Assembly: GCA_025462735.1 (NCBI GenBank) | Contig: JAOAPC010000011.1 | Span: 248,001-312,000, forward strand | Length of the DNA stretch: 64,000 bases | Source of the DNA: Acidobacteriaceae bacterium | GTDB lineage: Bacteria > Acidobacteriota > Terriglobia > Terriglobales > Acidobacteriaceae | Direction: 5' to 3' | In this document: positions 1 to 8,854 of the stretch, in pieces | Numbering within the stretch: the first letter of the stretch is position 1 | Layout of the letters: every line of letters starts with the position of its first letter | Position numbers and translations under genes: made by a program | Notes under the pieces: generated by a model | Seen by the model: only the letters and a program-made list of their open reading frames with translations | What the model was told of the DNA's origin: nothing | Database searches by the model: none

Positions 1-875
1 AGATTGACGATAGCGACCGCGAAGGCTTTTCCCAGTTGAAACAATTTCTCGGCAAAGACAATTATGAAACGCGGACTGTCGATCTGCTGCAGAAGCCAGA
101 AGTGCCAAGCGATTGCACTACGCTGGTGGTTGCCGGTCCCACCCGAAATTACGTGCAGCCCGAAGTTGACGCAATCAAAAAATACGTAGAAGAGGGTGGT
201 CGCGCCTTTTTCATGCTCGATCCTCCGCTAAAGATCGGCCGTTCACAAATTGCCGACAACGACGCGCTCACGAGTCTGCTGCAGAGTTGGGGTGTGACCG
301 TCGATAAGGATTTGATTCTTGATCTATCTGGGCTTGGCCCACAAGTGGCTCTCGTACGCAGCTACAGCTCTCAGCCGATCGTGGCGGAGATAAAACGGAC
401 CGGTACCCGTACTGGATTTCCCCTGGCTCGCTCCATTGAGATAAAGAACGGCGCCAAGACAAATGTCGAGAAGCTATTTGATTCTTCCACAAGCAGTCTA
501 GCAACGACGAATCTGAGCTCCGACCATGTGAATGTCCAGGATCCTAAGAACAAAAAGGGCCCGCTGACCATTGCCGCCGCCGGAACTTATAGCACGGGCC
601 AACAGAATTCGCAGGGACGTTTCGTCGTGATAGGCAACTCAGGTTGGGCGACTAATGGCTTCATCGATTTCGACGGAAACGGTGATCTCGCATTGAATGC
701 GGTGAACTGGCTGGCGTCCGACGAAGATTTGATCTCAATTCGACCGAAACAGCAGGAAGACCGTCGCATTTCCATGACGCAACGTCAGTTCAATGGTGTG
801 GTGGTAACCAGCCAGTTTTTGCTTCCGCTGATCGTGGTCGTTGCCGGCTTCGGTGTGTGGTGGAAGCGGCGTTAA
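1..875 (+). CDS. GldG-like ABC transporter auxiliary protein (5' partial)
   Basis: The reading frame is open from base 3, so the true start lies upstream of the window. The visible 291 residues resemble the GldG / ABC_transp_aux family: a soluble ThuA-like alpha/beta domain exported on the outside of the membrane, ending in one C-terminal membrane helix (hydrophobic run at about the last 25 residues) and a short basic tail, WWKRR. Segments such as VVAGPTRNYVQPEVDAIKKY and FMLDPP fit the family. It is followed by a DUF4340 gene, the usual partner; the ATPase and permease genes are expected just upstream. The substrate of these transporters is unknown. Family assignment is good, function is inferred. 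Confidence 0.8.
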   Translation, partial: IDDSDREGFSQLKQFLGKDNYETRTVDLLQKPEVPSDCTTLVVAGPTRNYVQPEVDAIKKYVEEGGRAFFMLDPPLKIGRSQIADNDALTSLLQSWGVTVDKDLILDLSGLGPQVALVRSYSSQPIVAEIKRTGTRTGFPLARSIEIKNGAKTNVEKLFDSSTSSLATTNLSSDHVNVQDPKNKKGPLTIAAAGTYSTGQQNSQGRFVVIGNSGWATNGFIDFDGNGDLALNAVNWLASDEDLISIRPKQQEDRRISMTQRQFNGVVVTSQFLLPLIVVVAGFGVWWKRR

Positions 876-910
876 CTCTAAGCCAGCCGCAAAGCGGCGG
901 AACAGGAAAG

Positions 911-930
911 CCCGGCACGGTAGTGCCGGG
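911..930 (+). terminator. Stem-loop after the GldG-like gene
   Basis: A perfect 8-bp stem (CCCGGCAC / GTGCCGGG) with a GGTA loop lies 35 bases after the stop codon. There is no T-tract, only TTAAG, so it could be a weak or factor-assisted terminator, an mRNA 3' stabiliser between the two genes of an operon, or a REP-like palindrome (a second GC-rich partly palindromic stretch follows at 950-970). Confidence 0.4.
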
Positions 931-1027
931 TTAAGTGCGCCAGTGAAACGAGTCCCGGAGGGGACGGCACATAGATCAGATCGTGGGTCGTTTCCTGATT
1001 AGTCCAGTTGTCCAATTAGAAAAAAGC

Positions 1028-2380
1028 ATGAAAATTCATAATCTCACCATCGCCGCTCTAATCTTGTTCATACTCTCCGGGGTCCTCTACTGGTCTGGAC
1101 ACCACAAGCCCGCGGAAGACTCCGCCAAGATTTCGGCCGACAGTCCTCCGCCAATCCTGAAGCTTGACGTAAATTCCATTACCCAGCTTGCGGTAAAAAA
1201 GAAAGACGCGGAACCAGTCCTACTCACCAAATCCAGCTCCGGGGACTGGCAGATCACCGGGCCCAAGACCCTCCGCGCGGACCAGAGCGCAGTCACGGGC
1301 ATCGCTTCCACGCTGTCATCGTTGAACTCCGAGCGCGTAATCGAAGACAAGGCTTCAGATTTGCAGACATTCGGCTTAGACCAGCCGCCTCTGGAAGTTG
1401 ATCTCACTCAGAAGGACAACAAGACGCAAAAGTTAATGCTCGGCGGTGACACGCCTGCCGGCGGCGCGATTTATGCTATGCTCGCCGGTGATCCGCGCCT
1501 TTTCACAATTGCGAGCTATACCAAAACCAGCCTTGATAAAACGCTGAATGATCTGCGTGACAAGCGGCTTCTGCCCGTCAATGCTGACAAGATCAGCCGG
1601 ATTGAACTTGTCCGGAAAAATGGAAGCATTGAATTCGCCCGCAACAAGAACAAAGATGACTGGCAAATCCTGAAGCCGACGCCAATGCGTGCGGACGGCA
1701 CTCAGGTCGGCGATCTGGTACGCGACTTGACCAATGCAAAGATGGACATCAGCAGCTCGGACGCAAAGGATGCCGCATCGGAGTTCGCTCATGCTACTCC
1801 GGTGGCGACCGCGAAAGTGACGGACGAATCCGGGACGCAGGAACTTCACGTTCGGGCGAACAAAAGCAAAGACAGCTATTACGCGAAGTCGAGCGCCGTT
1901 GATGGCGCATTCAAAATTGATTCCGGTCTCGGCAAGACGCTCGCAAAAGGCCTTGAGGATTTCCGCAACAAAAAACTTTTCGACTTTGGCTATAACGATC
2001 CCAACAAGATTGAGCTGCGCAATGGCGCCAAAGCCTTCTTCCTAACAAGAGGTACTGCCGGCAGCGAAGACTGGTGGTCAAACGGAAAGAAGATGGATGC
2101 AACCAACGTAGAATCGGTCATCTCGGATCTTCGCGATCTGACGGCCAGCAGCTTTCCCGCCACCGGATTTTCGAATCCGGCAATCGAAGCCATCGTCACC
2201 TCCGATGACGGAAAGCGCACGGAAAGAATCCTGATCGCGAAATCTGGCGACCATTACATCGCGCAGCGTGACAACGAACCGGCGCTGTATCAACTTGACT
2301 CCAGCGCGGTGGATCCCTTGCTCAAAGCTGCTGATGAGCTTCGGCCTGCGGCAATTCAAGCTGCGCAGAAAAAGCCGTAG
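1028..2380 (+). CDS. DUF4340 domain-containing protein
   Basis: A 451-residue protein. I start it at the ATG at 1028, because the signal-anchor MKIHNLTIAALILFILSGVL begins there; an open extension reaches back to 983 but adds an unlikely polar leader. After one N-terminal membrane helix the rest is extracytoplasmic and contains two related DUF4340 modules (about residues 60-240 and 250-440) with repeated phrases such as DWQI.GP / DWQILKP and KISRIELVR / NKIELRNG. DUF4340 proteins travel with GldG-like ABC transporter components, as here, but have no known biochemical role. The gene is convergent with the next gene, with only 11 bases between stops. Confidence 0.85.
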   Translation: MKIHNLTIAALILFILSGVLYWSGHHKPAEDSAKISADSPPPILKLDVNSITQLAVKKKDAEPVLLTKSSSGDWQITGPKTLRADQSAVTGIASTLSSLNSERVIEDKASDLQTFGLDQPPLEVDLTQKDNKTQKLMLGGDTPAGGAIYAMLAGDPRLFTIASYTKTSLDKTLNDLRDKRLLPVNADKISRIELVRKNGSIEFARNKNKDDWQILKPTPMRADGTQVGDLVRDLTNAKMDISSSDAKDAASEFAHATPVATAKVTDESGTQELHVRANKSKDSYYAKSSAVDGAFKIDSGLGKTLAKGLEDFRNKKLFDFGYNDPNKIELRNGAKAFFLTRGTAGSEDWWSNGKKMDATNVESVISDLRDLTASSFPATGFSNPAIEAIVTSDDGKRTERILIAKSGDHYIAQRDNEPALYQLDSSAVDPLLKAADELRPAAIQAAQKKP

Positions 2381-2391
2381 CAGCGTCCCGC

Positions 2392-4671
2392 TTAGGTACG
2401 TGGCGCGCGCCGCTCTTTAATCTCCTGCAAATGCTGTTTCAATCTCTCGACCACAACTTGTCGTTGCGAGTCATTCATCTCCTGCCGCAACTCTTGCAGC
2501 GCGAAATGCACCACATCATGGTGATGCAATTCTTCCGGCGCCACTGAACTGCTGAGTTCCAGCCAGATGGTGTGCAACAGATCAACTTCCTTGGGCGTGA
2601 GATGCGGTGCATGCGGCCCAAGATAAAAGATCTGTTCCTGGCCAGTAGGCGAATAAATGATGAGCGTTAGCTGCGGCTTGGGATCAGCCAGGTGCTCCCA
2701 GGCCAGTCCGGCCATCCGGGCCTCTTCCGCCACCGGCCGGTTCGGCGACACACCGAGCACAACTACTGCCGACTCCAGGCTCTGGGCCGAGCGCAAAATC
2801 GCGTCCCATTTTTCTGTTGCGCCCGCGACCGCAAGATGGATGCTTTTCCCTTTTTTCTCCGCCAGGGACAGCGCGCGGGTAAACAGAGTTTGCTCCTCGG
2901 AGCTGAAAAGCTGTTCTGGTTCGAGTTCGTACTCTCCCGCATCCGAGCGGTTCAGAAAGCGCAAGTGCAGCGTCACCACGTCCTGCTTGTGCGTGTCGAC
3001 CTGGTCGAGGGTTGCGCCGAGGTTATAAAGCGTGTTGTAGTTCCGCACCATCACCAACACATTTCCAGCACGCACGCCCAACGACCGGGGAGTGAGATCA
3101 TCACCCGGCTCAACATTGAACTGATCAAGTTCAGCGTGCTCGGAAGAATGCTTGCGAGTAATCGCCTCCGACACCTCGAAGACAGTAAAGAAAATGAGCG
3201 TGAACGCCAGCCCGGAAATCGTGGCGATCTCTTTCGTGAAAAGATTGATTACGCAAAGCGCGGTTAACGTCAGCGTGATCAGCGCCAAGCCCAGCGGGAT
3301 TTCAACCTTGCCTATGTGGAAGTTCAGCGGAACGCGGTACTCCCGTTTTCCCGGTTCGGTGTAGCGCAGCACCAGCACTGCCAGGCCCTTCATGGAGAAG
3401 CTCCACATCACTCCAAACGCATATGCTTCACCCAGCAGGAAAATGTTTCCTCGGCTCAGAATGATTGTGAGGATCTGAAGTCCTACAACCAGGTCGAGTA
3501 TGCGGTAAGAAGTCCCGAAACGCGGATGCGGTTTTCTGAACCATTGCGGAAGAATCCCATCCTCCGAGACCCGGTTCAGAACTCCATTCGAGCCTACGAT
3601 GGCGGTGTTGACAGCTCCCGCCAGCATCAGCACGCCCACGATCACAACGAAGCCGCGAAATGCCAGCCGCAGCGACACGGGTCCCACCAAATGCATCGCC
3701 AGCCCGCCAATCGGATTGTCCTGGAAGGTTGGGCGCACTGAATCAGGAACGATCATTACCGCGAAGAACGCAACCCCTGCCGTAAAAATCAGGCTGTAAA
3801 TGAAAATGACAATCGCGGCCTTTTTCAGGTTTGGAAGCTTTGGATGTTCAATTTCGCGATAAACCTGCGCCATCGTCTCTTCGCCGCTCATCGCAAGGAC
3901 CGAATGCCCAAGGCCGATCAGGATGCCGATGAGTCCAACGGTGTAGGGCAGGGAACTGTGACGCAACCACCCGAGTGCGCCGCCATGCTCGCCGGTGAGG
4001 TAACAACAGGTCAGGTTCCGAAGGTACGGCCAGGGCGGCAGGTGCGCTCCTTTCACCCAAAGCGTGTAGCAGCACCAGGTCACCAGCACGACCACCATCA
4101 CCGTAGTCACGTACATAATACGTAGCGCTTTTTCGCTTGATTCCGGAATTCCCTTGATGTTCTCCCGCCAGAAGTAGAGCGTCACGATGACGGCGAAAAC
4201 CGCGGCTCCGCCATTCATCGGTATGGACGTGTGCCAGTGCGCGTAGTGAAACAGTTCATTCAGCAAACCCACTAGATACAAGCCTGCCGAAACCCCGCTG
4301 ATCGGGCCAGTCAGAATGTAATCGAACATCAGGGCCGAAACAGAAAACTTGGCCAGCGTGCTGCCCATTGCTTCTTTCACTACGCGGTAAACGCCGCCGC
4401 GCACAAACATTCCGCAGCTCTCGATGTAAAGCGTAGCCACAGCGCCGGCCAGCAGCATGATGGCGAGGATGAACCAAGGCGCAGTCTTTCCCACGAAGTG
4501 TTCGGCAATTGCGCCGGCATAAAATGCCGACGAACCCATGTCATTGAGCACGATGGCAGCCACGCGCCAAAAAGAAATGAACGCCAGCATCGCGCTCGTG
4601 GCGACCAGAACGCGTGCCCCGACGTTAGGCGTCGCCACCTGGGAAGAAGCAGAAGGGTTGGAGGAATTCAT
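2392..4671 (-). CDS. KimA-like APC-superfamily permease, probable K+ importer
   Basis: A 759-residue protein: about 12 membrane helices (residues 20-490) followed by a 250-residue cytosolic domain with a UspA-like alpha/beta pattern (NVLVMVRNYNTLYNLG, then AVVVLGVSPNRP). Features shared with Bacillus KimA include the GGVYRVVKEAMG region, DYILTGPISGVSAG, the SGEET stretch, and NGVLNRVSEDGILP. It was probably once annotated simply as an amino acid permease. The strongest argument for potassium transport is the c-di-AMP riboswitch directly upstream, because KimA (formerly YdaO) gave that riboswitch its name. A paralogue of nearly the same length lies upstream on the same strand. Transport of K+ is inferred; amino acid transport remains possible. 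Confidence 0.8.
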   Translation of the reverse strand: MNSSNPSASSQVATPNVGARVLVATSAMLAFISFWRVAAIVLNDMGSSAFYAGAIAEHFVGKTAPWFILAIMLLAGAVATLYIESCGMFVRGGVYRVVKEAMGSTLAKFSVSALMFDYILTGPISGVSAGLYLVGLLNELFHYAHWHTSIPMNGGAAVFAVIVTLYFWRENIKGIPESSEKALRIMYVTTVMVVVLVTWCCYTLWVKGAHLPPWPYLRNLTCCYLTGEHGGALGWLRHSSLPYTVGLIGILIGLGHSVLAMSGEETMAQVYREIEHPKLPNLKKAAIVIFIYSLIFTAGVAFFAVMIVPDSVRPTFQDNPIGGLAMHLVGPVSLRLAFRGFVVIVGVLMLAGAVNTAIVGSNGVLNRVSEDGILPQWFRKPHPRFGTSYRILDLVVGLQILTIILSRGNIFLLGEAYAFGVMWSFSMKGLAVLVLRYTEPGKREYRVPLNFHIGKVEIPLGLALITLTLTALCVINLFTKEIATISGLAFTLIFFTVFEVSEAITRKHSSEHAELDQFNVEPGDDLTPRSLGVRAGNVLVMVRNYNTLYNLGATLDQVDTHKQDVVTLHLRFLNRSDAGEYELEPEQLFSSEEQTLFTRALSLAEKKGKSIHLAVAGATEKWDAILRSAQSLESAVVVLGVSPNRPVAEEARMAGLAWEHLADPKPQLTLIIYSPTGQEQIFYLGPHAPHLTPKEVDLLHTIWLELSSSVAPEELHHHDVVHFALQELRQEMNDSQRQVVVERLKQHLQEIKERRAPRT

Positions 4672-4704
4672 TGAAGCTTGGTTCAGCCCAAATGGCTGAA
4701 CGCG

Positions 4705-4860
4705 GCTCCTTTCTGCGTCGACGAGGTTAGCTGTCGGGCTCGGACTGAAAGGTGTCCTACCGTGTGCCGGTTGGGCCGGCCTAACGGATTCGCCCCGTCG
4801 GAAATTGCTTTCCGTTGCGGGTCCCCCGTTCCCGCTGAGATGCGGGATTGGACGTCAAAA
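4705..4860 (-). promoter_or_regulatory. c-di-AMP riboswitch (ydaO/yuaA type)
   Basis: Read on the minus strand, the intergenic RNA has the conserved ydaO blocks in order: CGGGGGACCC, GGGGCGAATCCG, GGTAGGACACC, TCCGAGCCCGACAGCTAACC, then GACGCAGAAAGGAG. The segment CCTTTC (about 4764-4769) can pair with GAAAGG (about 4706-4711) as in known structures. That second strand is also the best Shine-Dalgarno-like sequence for the downstream permease, so ligand binding would hide it: an OFF switch. A perfect 8-bp hairpin (GTTCAGCC / GGCTGAAC, 4681-4701) sits between this sequence and the ATG at 4671. If folded, it would bring AAGGAG to about 13 bases from the start. The match is seen; the mechanism is inferred. 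Confidence 0.9.
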
Positions 4861-4931
4861 TGATTCTACTGACGCACTACATACTTCTGCAACACAGGAT
4901 CCAAAGCGGACAGAGAAAAGCACTTGGATGC

Positions 4932-7184
4932 TTAGCTCTCGTCGTCGGACCGCTTCTGGAGTTCCTGCCAGAGTTTGTCCAAAACTTCGGTTTTCTTTTC
5001 GCTGTGCAACTCTTGCTCCAGCTCTTGGAGAGCGACGGCAATAACGTGGTAGTGGTGTGCGCCCGCAAACCGTGGATCGGAAGTCACCTCGAGCCACAGA
5101 TGATGAAGCAGATCGAGATCCTGGTCTCTTAATCGCGGAGTATGGGGGCCAAGATAGTACTCGCGCGAGACCCCGTTTGGCAGCCGGATTTCCATAACTA
5201 GCCGAGGCTTGGGCTCTGGCAGGCGTTCCCAGGCGTCGCCGGTCAGCTTGGCTTGTTCATCGGGGCTTAACTTATTGGAAAGGCCGCACACAATTCGGCT
5301 GGACTCAAGCCGCTGGGCGGTGACGATTATCGAGTCAAACACGTCAGTCGCTGGTACCACCAGCAGCGAGACTGGCCGGCCCTCCTTCTCTGCTGCGGCA
5401 ACCACGGACGTGAACAGTTCTTGCTCATACTGATCGAAAATCTGCTCCGTATCGAAAGTGCTGTTGCCGAACGAGGGCTCGCGGTGAAACAAACGAGCAG
5501 TCATCACCACAACGTCCTGCTGCTTTGTATCCGTTCTTCGCAACACGTCCCGCAAATAGTAGAGGTTCTTGGGATCGCGAACAGCCACCAGAATATTTCC
5601 GGGACGCACGCCTAGCGTTTCCGTGGCTGGCTGCTCGTTTCCATAAACCCGGAATTGGTCGAGGCACTCGAGTTTTCCTGCCCGGTGCTTGGCAACCCGG
5701 CGCTCTGAATAAGTAAATAGAGCAAAGAAAATAAGGCTAAACGTTACGCCACCGATCGTCGCCTCAACTTTTGTAAATAAGTTGACTAGAGCGGTGAGAA
5801 ACAAAACCGTAGCAATGAGTATCACGCCCAGCGGCAGTTCGCGTCCTTGCCCCAGTGGTATGTTTAAGGGCACTTTCCACTCGCGCCTGGTAGGCTCGGT
5901 GTAGCGCAAGATCAGCACCGCAAGCGCCATCATCGAAAAGCTCCAGATAACTCCAAAGGCGTAGAGCCCGGCCAGCGTGAAGACGTTACCTCCGGTGATG
6001 ATGATCGTGAGCAGTTGCAGTCCGACGACCATATTAATAATTCGGTAACTAGTGCCAAAACGCGGATGTGGCTTCTGAAATGCCTCTGTGAGCACGCCGT
6101 CTTCTGCAACCCGGTTGAGCACACCGTTCGCGCCCACGATGGAGGTGTTGTGCGCGCCCGAAAGAATCAGAACTCCCACCAGTGCGACAAAGCCATTGAA
6201 TACCAGTCTCGCCCACAGCGGGCCCCACAGATGCATCGCGATTCCGCCGATGAGATTGCCGAAGTACTCCGGCCTGCGAGCGTCGGGAATGATCATTACC
6301 GCAAAGAAGGAGGTTAGCGCGGTAAATAGAAGAGCGTAGATGCCGATGACTACTGCGGCCTTCTTTAAATTCTTCAGCTTGGGATGCGCAATCTCGCGAT
6401 TGACCTGGGCTAGAGTTTCCTCGCCGCTCATCGCCAGCACAGAGTGGCCGAAACCTACCAGCAGGATGAACAGTGTGAGGTGCGTCATCCAGGTATTCTT
6501 CAGCCCGCTCAACCATCCCAGCGATTCATGATTCAGAGTGATGCCGTACTTCAGCGGACTCGGCGGTAACGGCACCGGAGAATGCCACAAAGTAACCAGG
6601 CACCAGATGATCAGGATCACGACCATGACGGTTGTCACGATCATGATCTGTAGCGCCTTCCCACTGGATTCGTGAATGCCCTGGATATTTTTTCGCCAGA
6701 AATAAAGAGCCACGACGATGGCAAAGGCCGCTGCAAATAAGTTGTCTTGGAAGTGATAGAGAGGATGACCTAAATAGCGCGCAATGTCATGAATGAAGCC
6801 CGCCAGGTACTGCCCTGCGACTACGGAGCTCAAGGGACCAGTGAGAATGTAATCAAACAACAGCGCGGAAACCGAGAATTTTGCCAACTTGCCGCCCATC
6901 GCACGCCTGACCACGCGGTACACTCCACCCCGGACGAACATGCTCGTTGACTCGATGTAAAGCGCGCGCACGCAATTGGCGAACAGCATGACCGCGAGAA
7001 TGAACCACGGAGCGCTTTTTCCAATTACTTTTTCAGCATCGCCGCCTACGTAATAGGCAGAGGAGCCAAGGTCAGAAAGTACGATCGCGGCCGCGCGCCA
7101 GAACGAGATGAAGCTCAGCAGCACGGTGGTGGCTACAAAAACCTTTACTGCTGGTCGGGTTGTGTTTTCGAGAGTTTGGGGCAT
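4932..7184 (-). CDS. KimA-like APC-superfamily permease, second paralogue
   Basis: A 750-residue paralogue of the next gene downstream, with the same plan: about 12 membrane helices then a roughly 250-residue cytosolic UspA-like domain (NILVAVRDPKNLYYLRDVLR). Shared motifs include FRGGVYRVVRRAMG-like, DYILTGPLSSVVAGQ, SGEETLAQVNREIAHPKL and NGVLNRVAEDG. I see no riboswitch before this copy: its start is only about 45 bases from a divergent gene at 7229. The two copies may therefore respond differently, one under c-di-AMP control of expression and one not, though both proteins could bind c-di-AMP directly as KimA does. Potassium transport is inferred from family and context. Confidence 0.78.
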   Translation of the reverse strand: MPQTLENTTRPAVKVFVATTVLLSFISFWRAAAIVLSDLGSSAYYVGGDAEKVIGKSAPWFILAVMLFANCVRALYIESTSMFVRGGVYRVVRRAMGGKLAKFSVSALLFDYILTGPLSSVVAGQYLAGFIHDIARYLGHPLYHFQDNLFAAAFAIVVALYFWRKNIQGIHESSGKALQIMIVTTVMVVILIIWCLVTLWHSPVPLPPSPLKYGITLNHESLGWLSGLKNTWMTHLTLFILLVGFGHSVLAMSGEETLAQVNREIAHPKLKNLKKAAVVIGIYALLFTALTSFFAVMIIPDARRPEYFGNLIGGIAMHLWGPLWARLVFNGFVALVGVLILSGAHNTSIVGANGVLNRVAEDGVLTEAFQKPHPRFGTSYRIINMVVGLQLLTIIITGGNVFTLAGLYAFGVIWSFSMMALAVLILRYTEPTRREWKVPLNIPLGQGRELPLGVILIATVLFLTALVNLFTKVEATIGGVTFSLIFFALFTYSERRVAKHRAGKLECLDQFRVYGNEQPATETLGVRPGNILVAVRDPKNLYYLRDVLRRTDTKQQDVVVMTARLFHREPSFGNSTFDTEQIFDQYEQELFTSVVAAAEKEGRPVSLLVVPATDVFDSIIVTAQRLESSRIVCGLSNKLSPDEQAKLTGDAWERLPEPKPRLVMEIRLPNGVSREYYLGPHTPRLRDQDLDLLHHLWLEVTSDPRFAGAHHYHVIAVALQELEQELHSEKKTEVLDKLWQELQKRSDDES

Positions 7185-7228
7185 CGAGTGGGAGTGGTCG
7201 GTGGCGATTCCTAAGAATTTAGCACATC

Positions 7229-8854
7229 ATGGATGAAAGCCCCCTAGAAACCGCGCACCCTTGGCTAGACCCGCCAAAGCCCTGCCCAGAGCGCCCCGCC
7301 CGTTATGTCAGGCCGGCGATGATATCTTTGGAAGCAGATAGAATATTCATGGACGTTCTGAAGAAACTTTTCGAGCAGCATTTTCACTCTCCGGTCGACC
7401 GCGTTCAGCCGCTTCAGGGGCAGCTCGGAGGGTCCGGGCGGAACATCATTCGCCTTTCCGACGCCGAACGCAGCGCGATTGGAATCATTTACGGAGTGCG
7501 CGAGGAAAACGTCGCCTTTCTGGAGTTCTCGCGGCATTTCCGCCGTCACGGTTTGCCGGTACCCGAAATTTACGCTGAGGATTTAAAGCACGACGCATAC
7601 CTCGAGCAGGACCTCGGCGATGTTACGCTCTTCGATTTCCTCTCGAAAAATCACAGCGGTGAAAACATTGCTCCCGCCGTCATCGAAGCCTATCGCAAGG
7701 TCCTCGAAATCCTGCCGCGATTTCAAATCGAAGCTGGTCGCGATCTGAATTACAAAGTTTGTTATCCTCGCGCCAGCTTCGATCGGCAGTCCATCATCTG
7801 GGACCTGAATTACTTCAAATATTATTTTCTTCGGCTCGCCGGCATTCCGTTTAACGAACAGGCGCTGGAGCAGGATTTCAGCCGCCTGACCAAGTTCCTG
7901 CTGACAGCCGATCACGATTACTTTCTTTACCGGGACTTCCAGTCACGCAATGTCATGCTGCGCAATGGCGAGGCGTTCTTTGTGGATTATCAGGGAGGCC
8001 GCAGAGGCGCGCTGCAATACGACGTCGCTTCGCTTTTGTACGATGCCAAAGCCGATCTGCCTCCAGCTTTGCGTCAGCACCTGCTCGATCATTATCTGGA
8101 AACGCTCCGCAATTACGTTCCGACAAAGAGCGAAGTGTTCATGCAGCACTATTACGCCTTTGTTTATGTGCGCCTCATGCAGGCATTTGGCGCATACGGA
8201 TTTCGTGGCTTCTACGAGCGCAAAGCTCATTTCCTGCAGAGCGTTCCTTATGCGCTGAAAAATCTGCGCTGGCTGTTGCACAACGTTGTGCTGCCGATCG
8301 AACTTCCGACGCTCATGGAATCTTTCCGCGGCATGTTGGCCTCCGAGAAGCTGCTGAACTTACATTTTGAAGAGGCAAGAGGAGGGCTGTCCAAAACTGC
8401 TTCTGACTCCTCCCTCTCAGTCCGCATATACAGTTTTTCTTTTCACCGCGGCGGCGTGCCGAAGGATGAGACCGGAAACGGCGGCGGCTTCGTCTTTGAC
8501 GGCCGCGGTATACCCAATCCCGGACGTGAAGAGCGTTTCAAGAATCTCACCGGAAAAGATAAGCCGGTAATTGAATATTTAGATCAGCAGGAAAGCGCTC
8601 AACAGTTTCTCGATCATGTTCGCTCGCTAATCGATGCCAGCGTTGGCGAGTACCAGCGCCGCGGCTTTAAGCATCTGATGGTTTCCTTCGGCTGTACCGG
8701 TGGCCAGCACCGCTCCGTATATTTGGCCGAGCAGCTTGCGAAGCATCTGCGTGAAAAGAATGGCATCGAAGTGACCGTTCACCATCGTGAGCTGGAGAAA
8801 GCCGACGCTGAGTTGGAGACGGGTGCCGCCCAGGCGGGGACGGCGGCAGAATGA
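7229..8854 (+). CDS. AmgK-like sugar kinase fused to RapZ C-terminal domain
   Basis: A 541-residue two-domain protein. Residues about 40-370 are an aminoglycoside-phosphotransferase fold of the AmgK type (N-acetylmuramate/N-acetylglucosamine kinase): the catalytic loop YRDFQSRNVML and the metal aspartate in FVDYQGGRRG are present. Residues about 397-525 match the C-terminal domain of RapZ (FVFDGRGIPNPG, LTGKDKPVIEYL, SFGCTGGQHRSVYLAE), the part that senses glucosamine-6-phosphate in E. coli. The RapZ N-terminal P-loop ATPase is absent. The stop overlaps the next start (ATGA), so it is translationally coupled to a MurU-like gene. Start is uncertain: ATGs at 7319 and 7349 are alternatives, as the first 30 residues are proline-rich and unlike the family. 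Confidence 0.85.
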   Translation: MDESPLETAHPWLDPPKPCPERPARYVRPAMISLEADRIFMDVLKKLFEQHFHSPVDRVQPLQGQLGGSGRNIIRLSDAERSAIGIIYGVREENVAFLEFSRHFRRHGLPVPEIYAEDLKHDAYLEQDLGDVTLFDFLSKNHSGENIAPAVIEAYRKVLEILPRFQIEAGRDLNYKVCYPRASFDRQSIIWDLNYFKYYFLRLAGIPFNEQALEQDFSRLTKFLLTADHDYFLYRDFQSRNVMLRNGEAFFVDYQGGRRGALQYDVASLLYDAKADLPPALRQHLLDHYLETLRNYVPTKSEVFMQHYYAFVYVRLMQAFGAYGFRGFYERKAHFLQSVPYALKNLRWLLHNVVLPIELPTLMESFRGMLASEKLLNLHFEEARGGLSKTASDSSLSVRIYSFSFHRGGVPKDETGNGGGFVFDGRGIPNPGREERFKNLTGKDKPVIEYLDQQESAQQFLDHVRSLIDASVGEYQRRGFKHLMVSFGCTGGQHRSVYLAEQLAKHLREKNGIEVTVHHRELEKADAELETGAAQAGTAAE

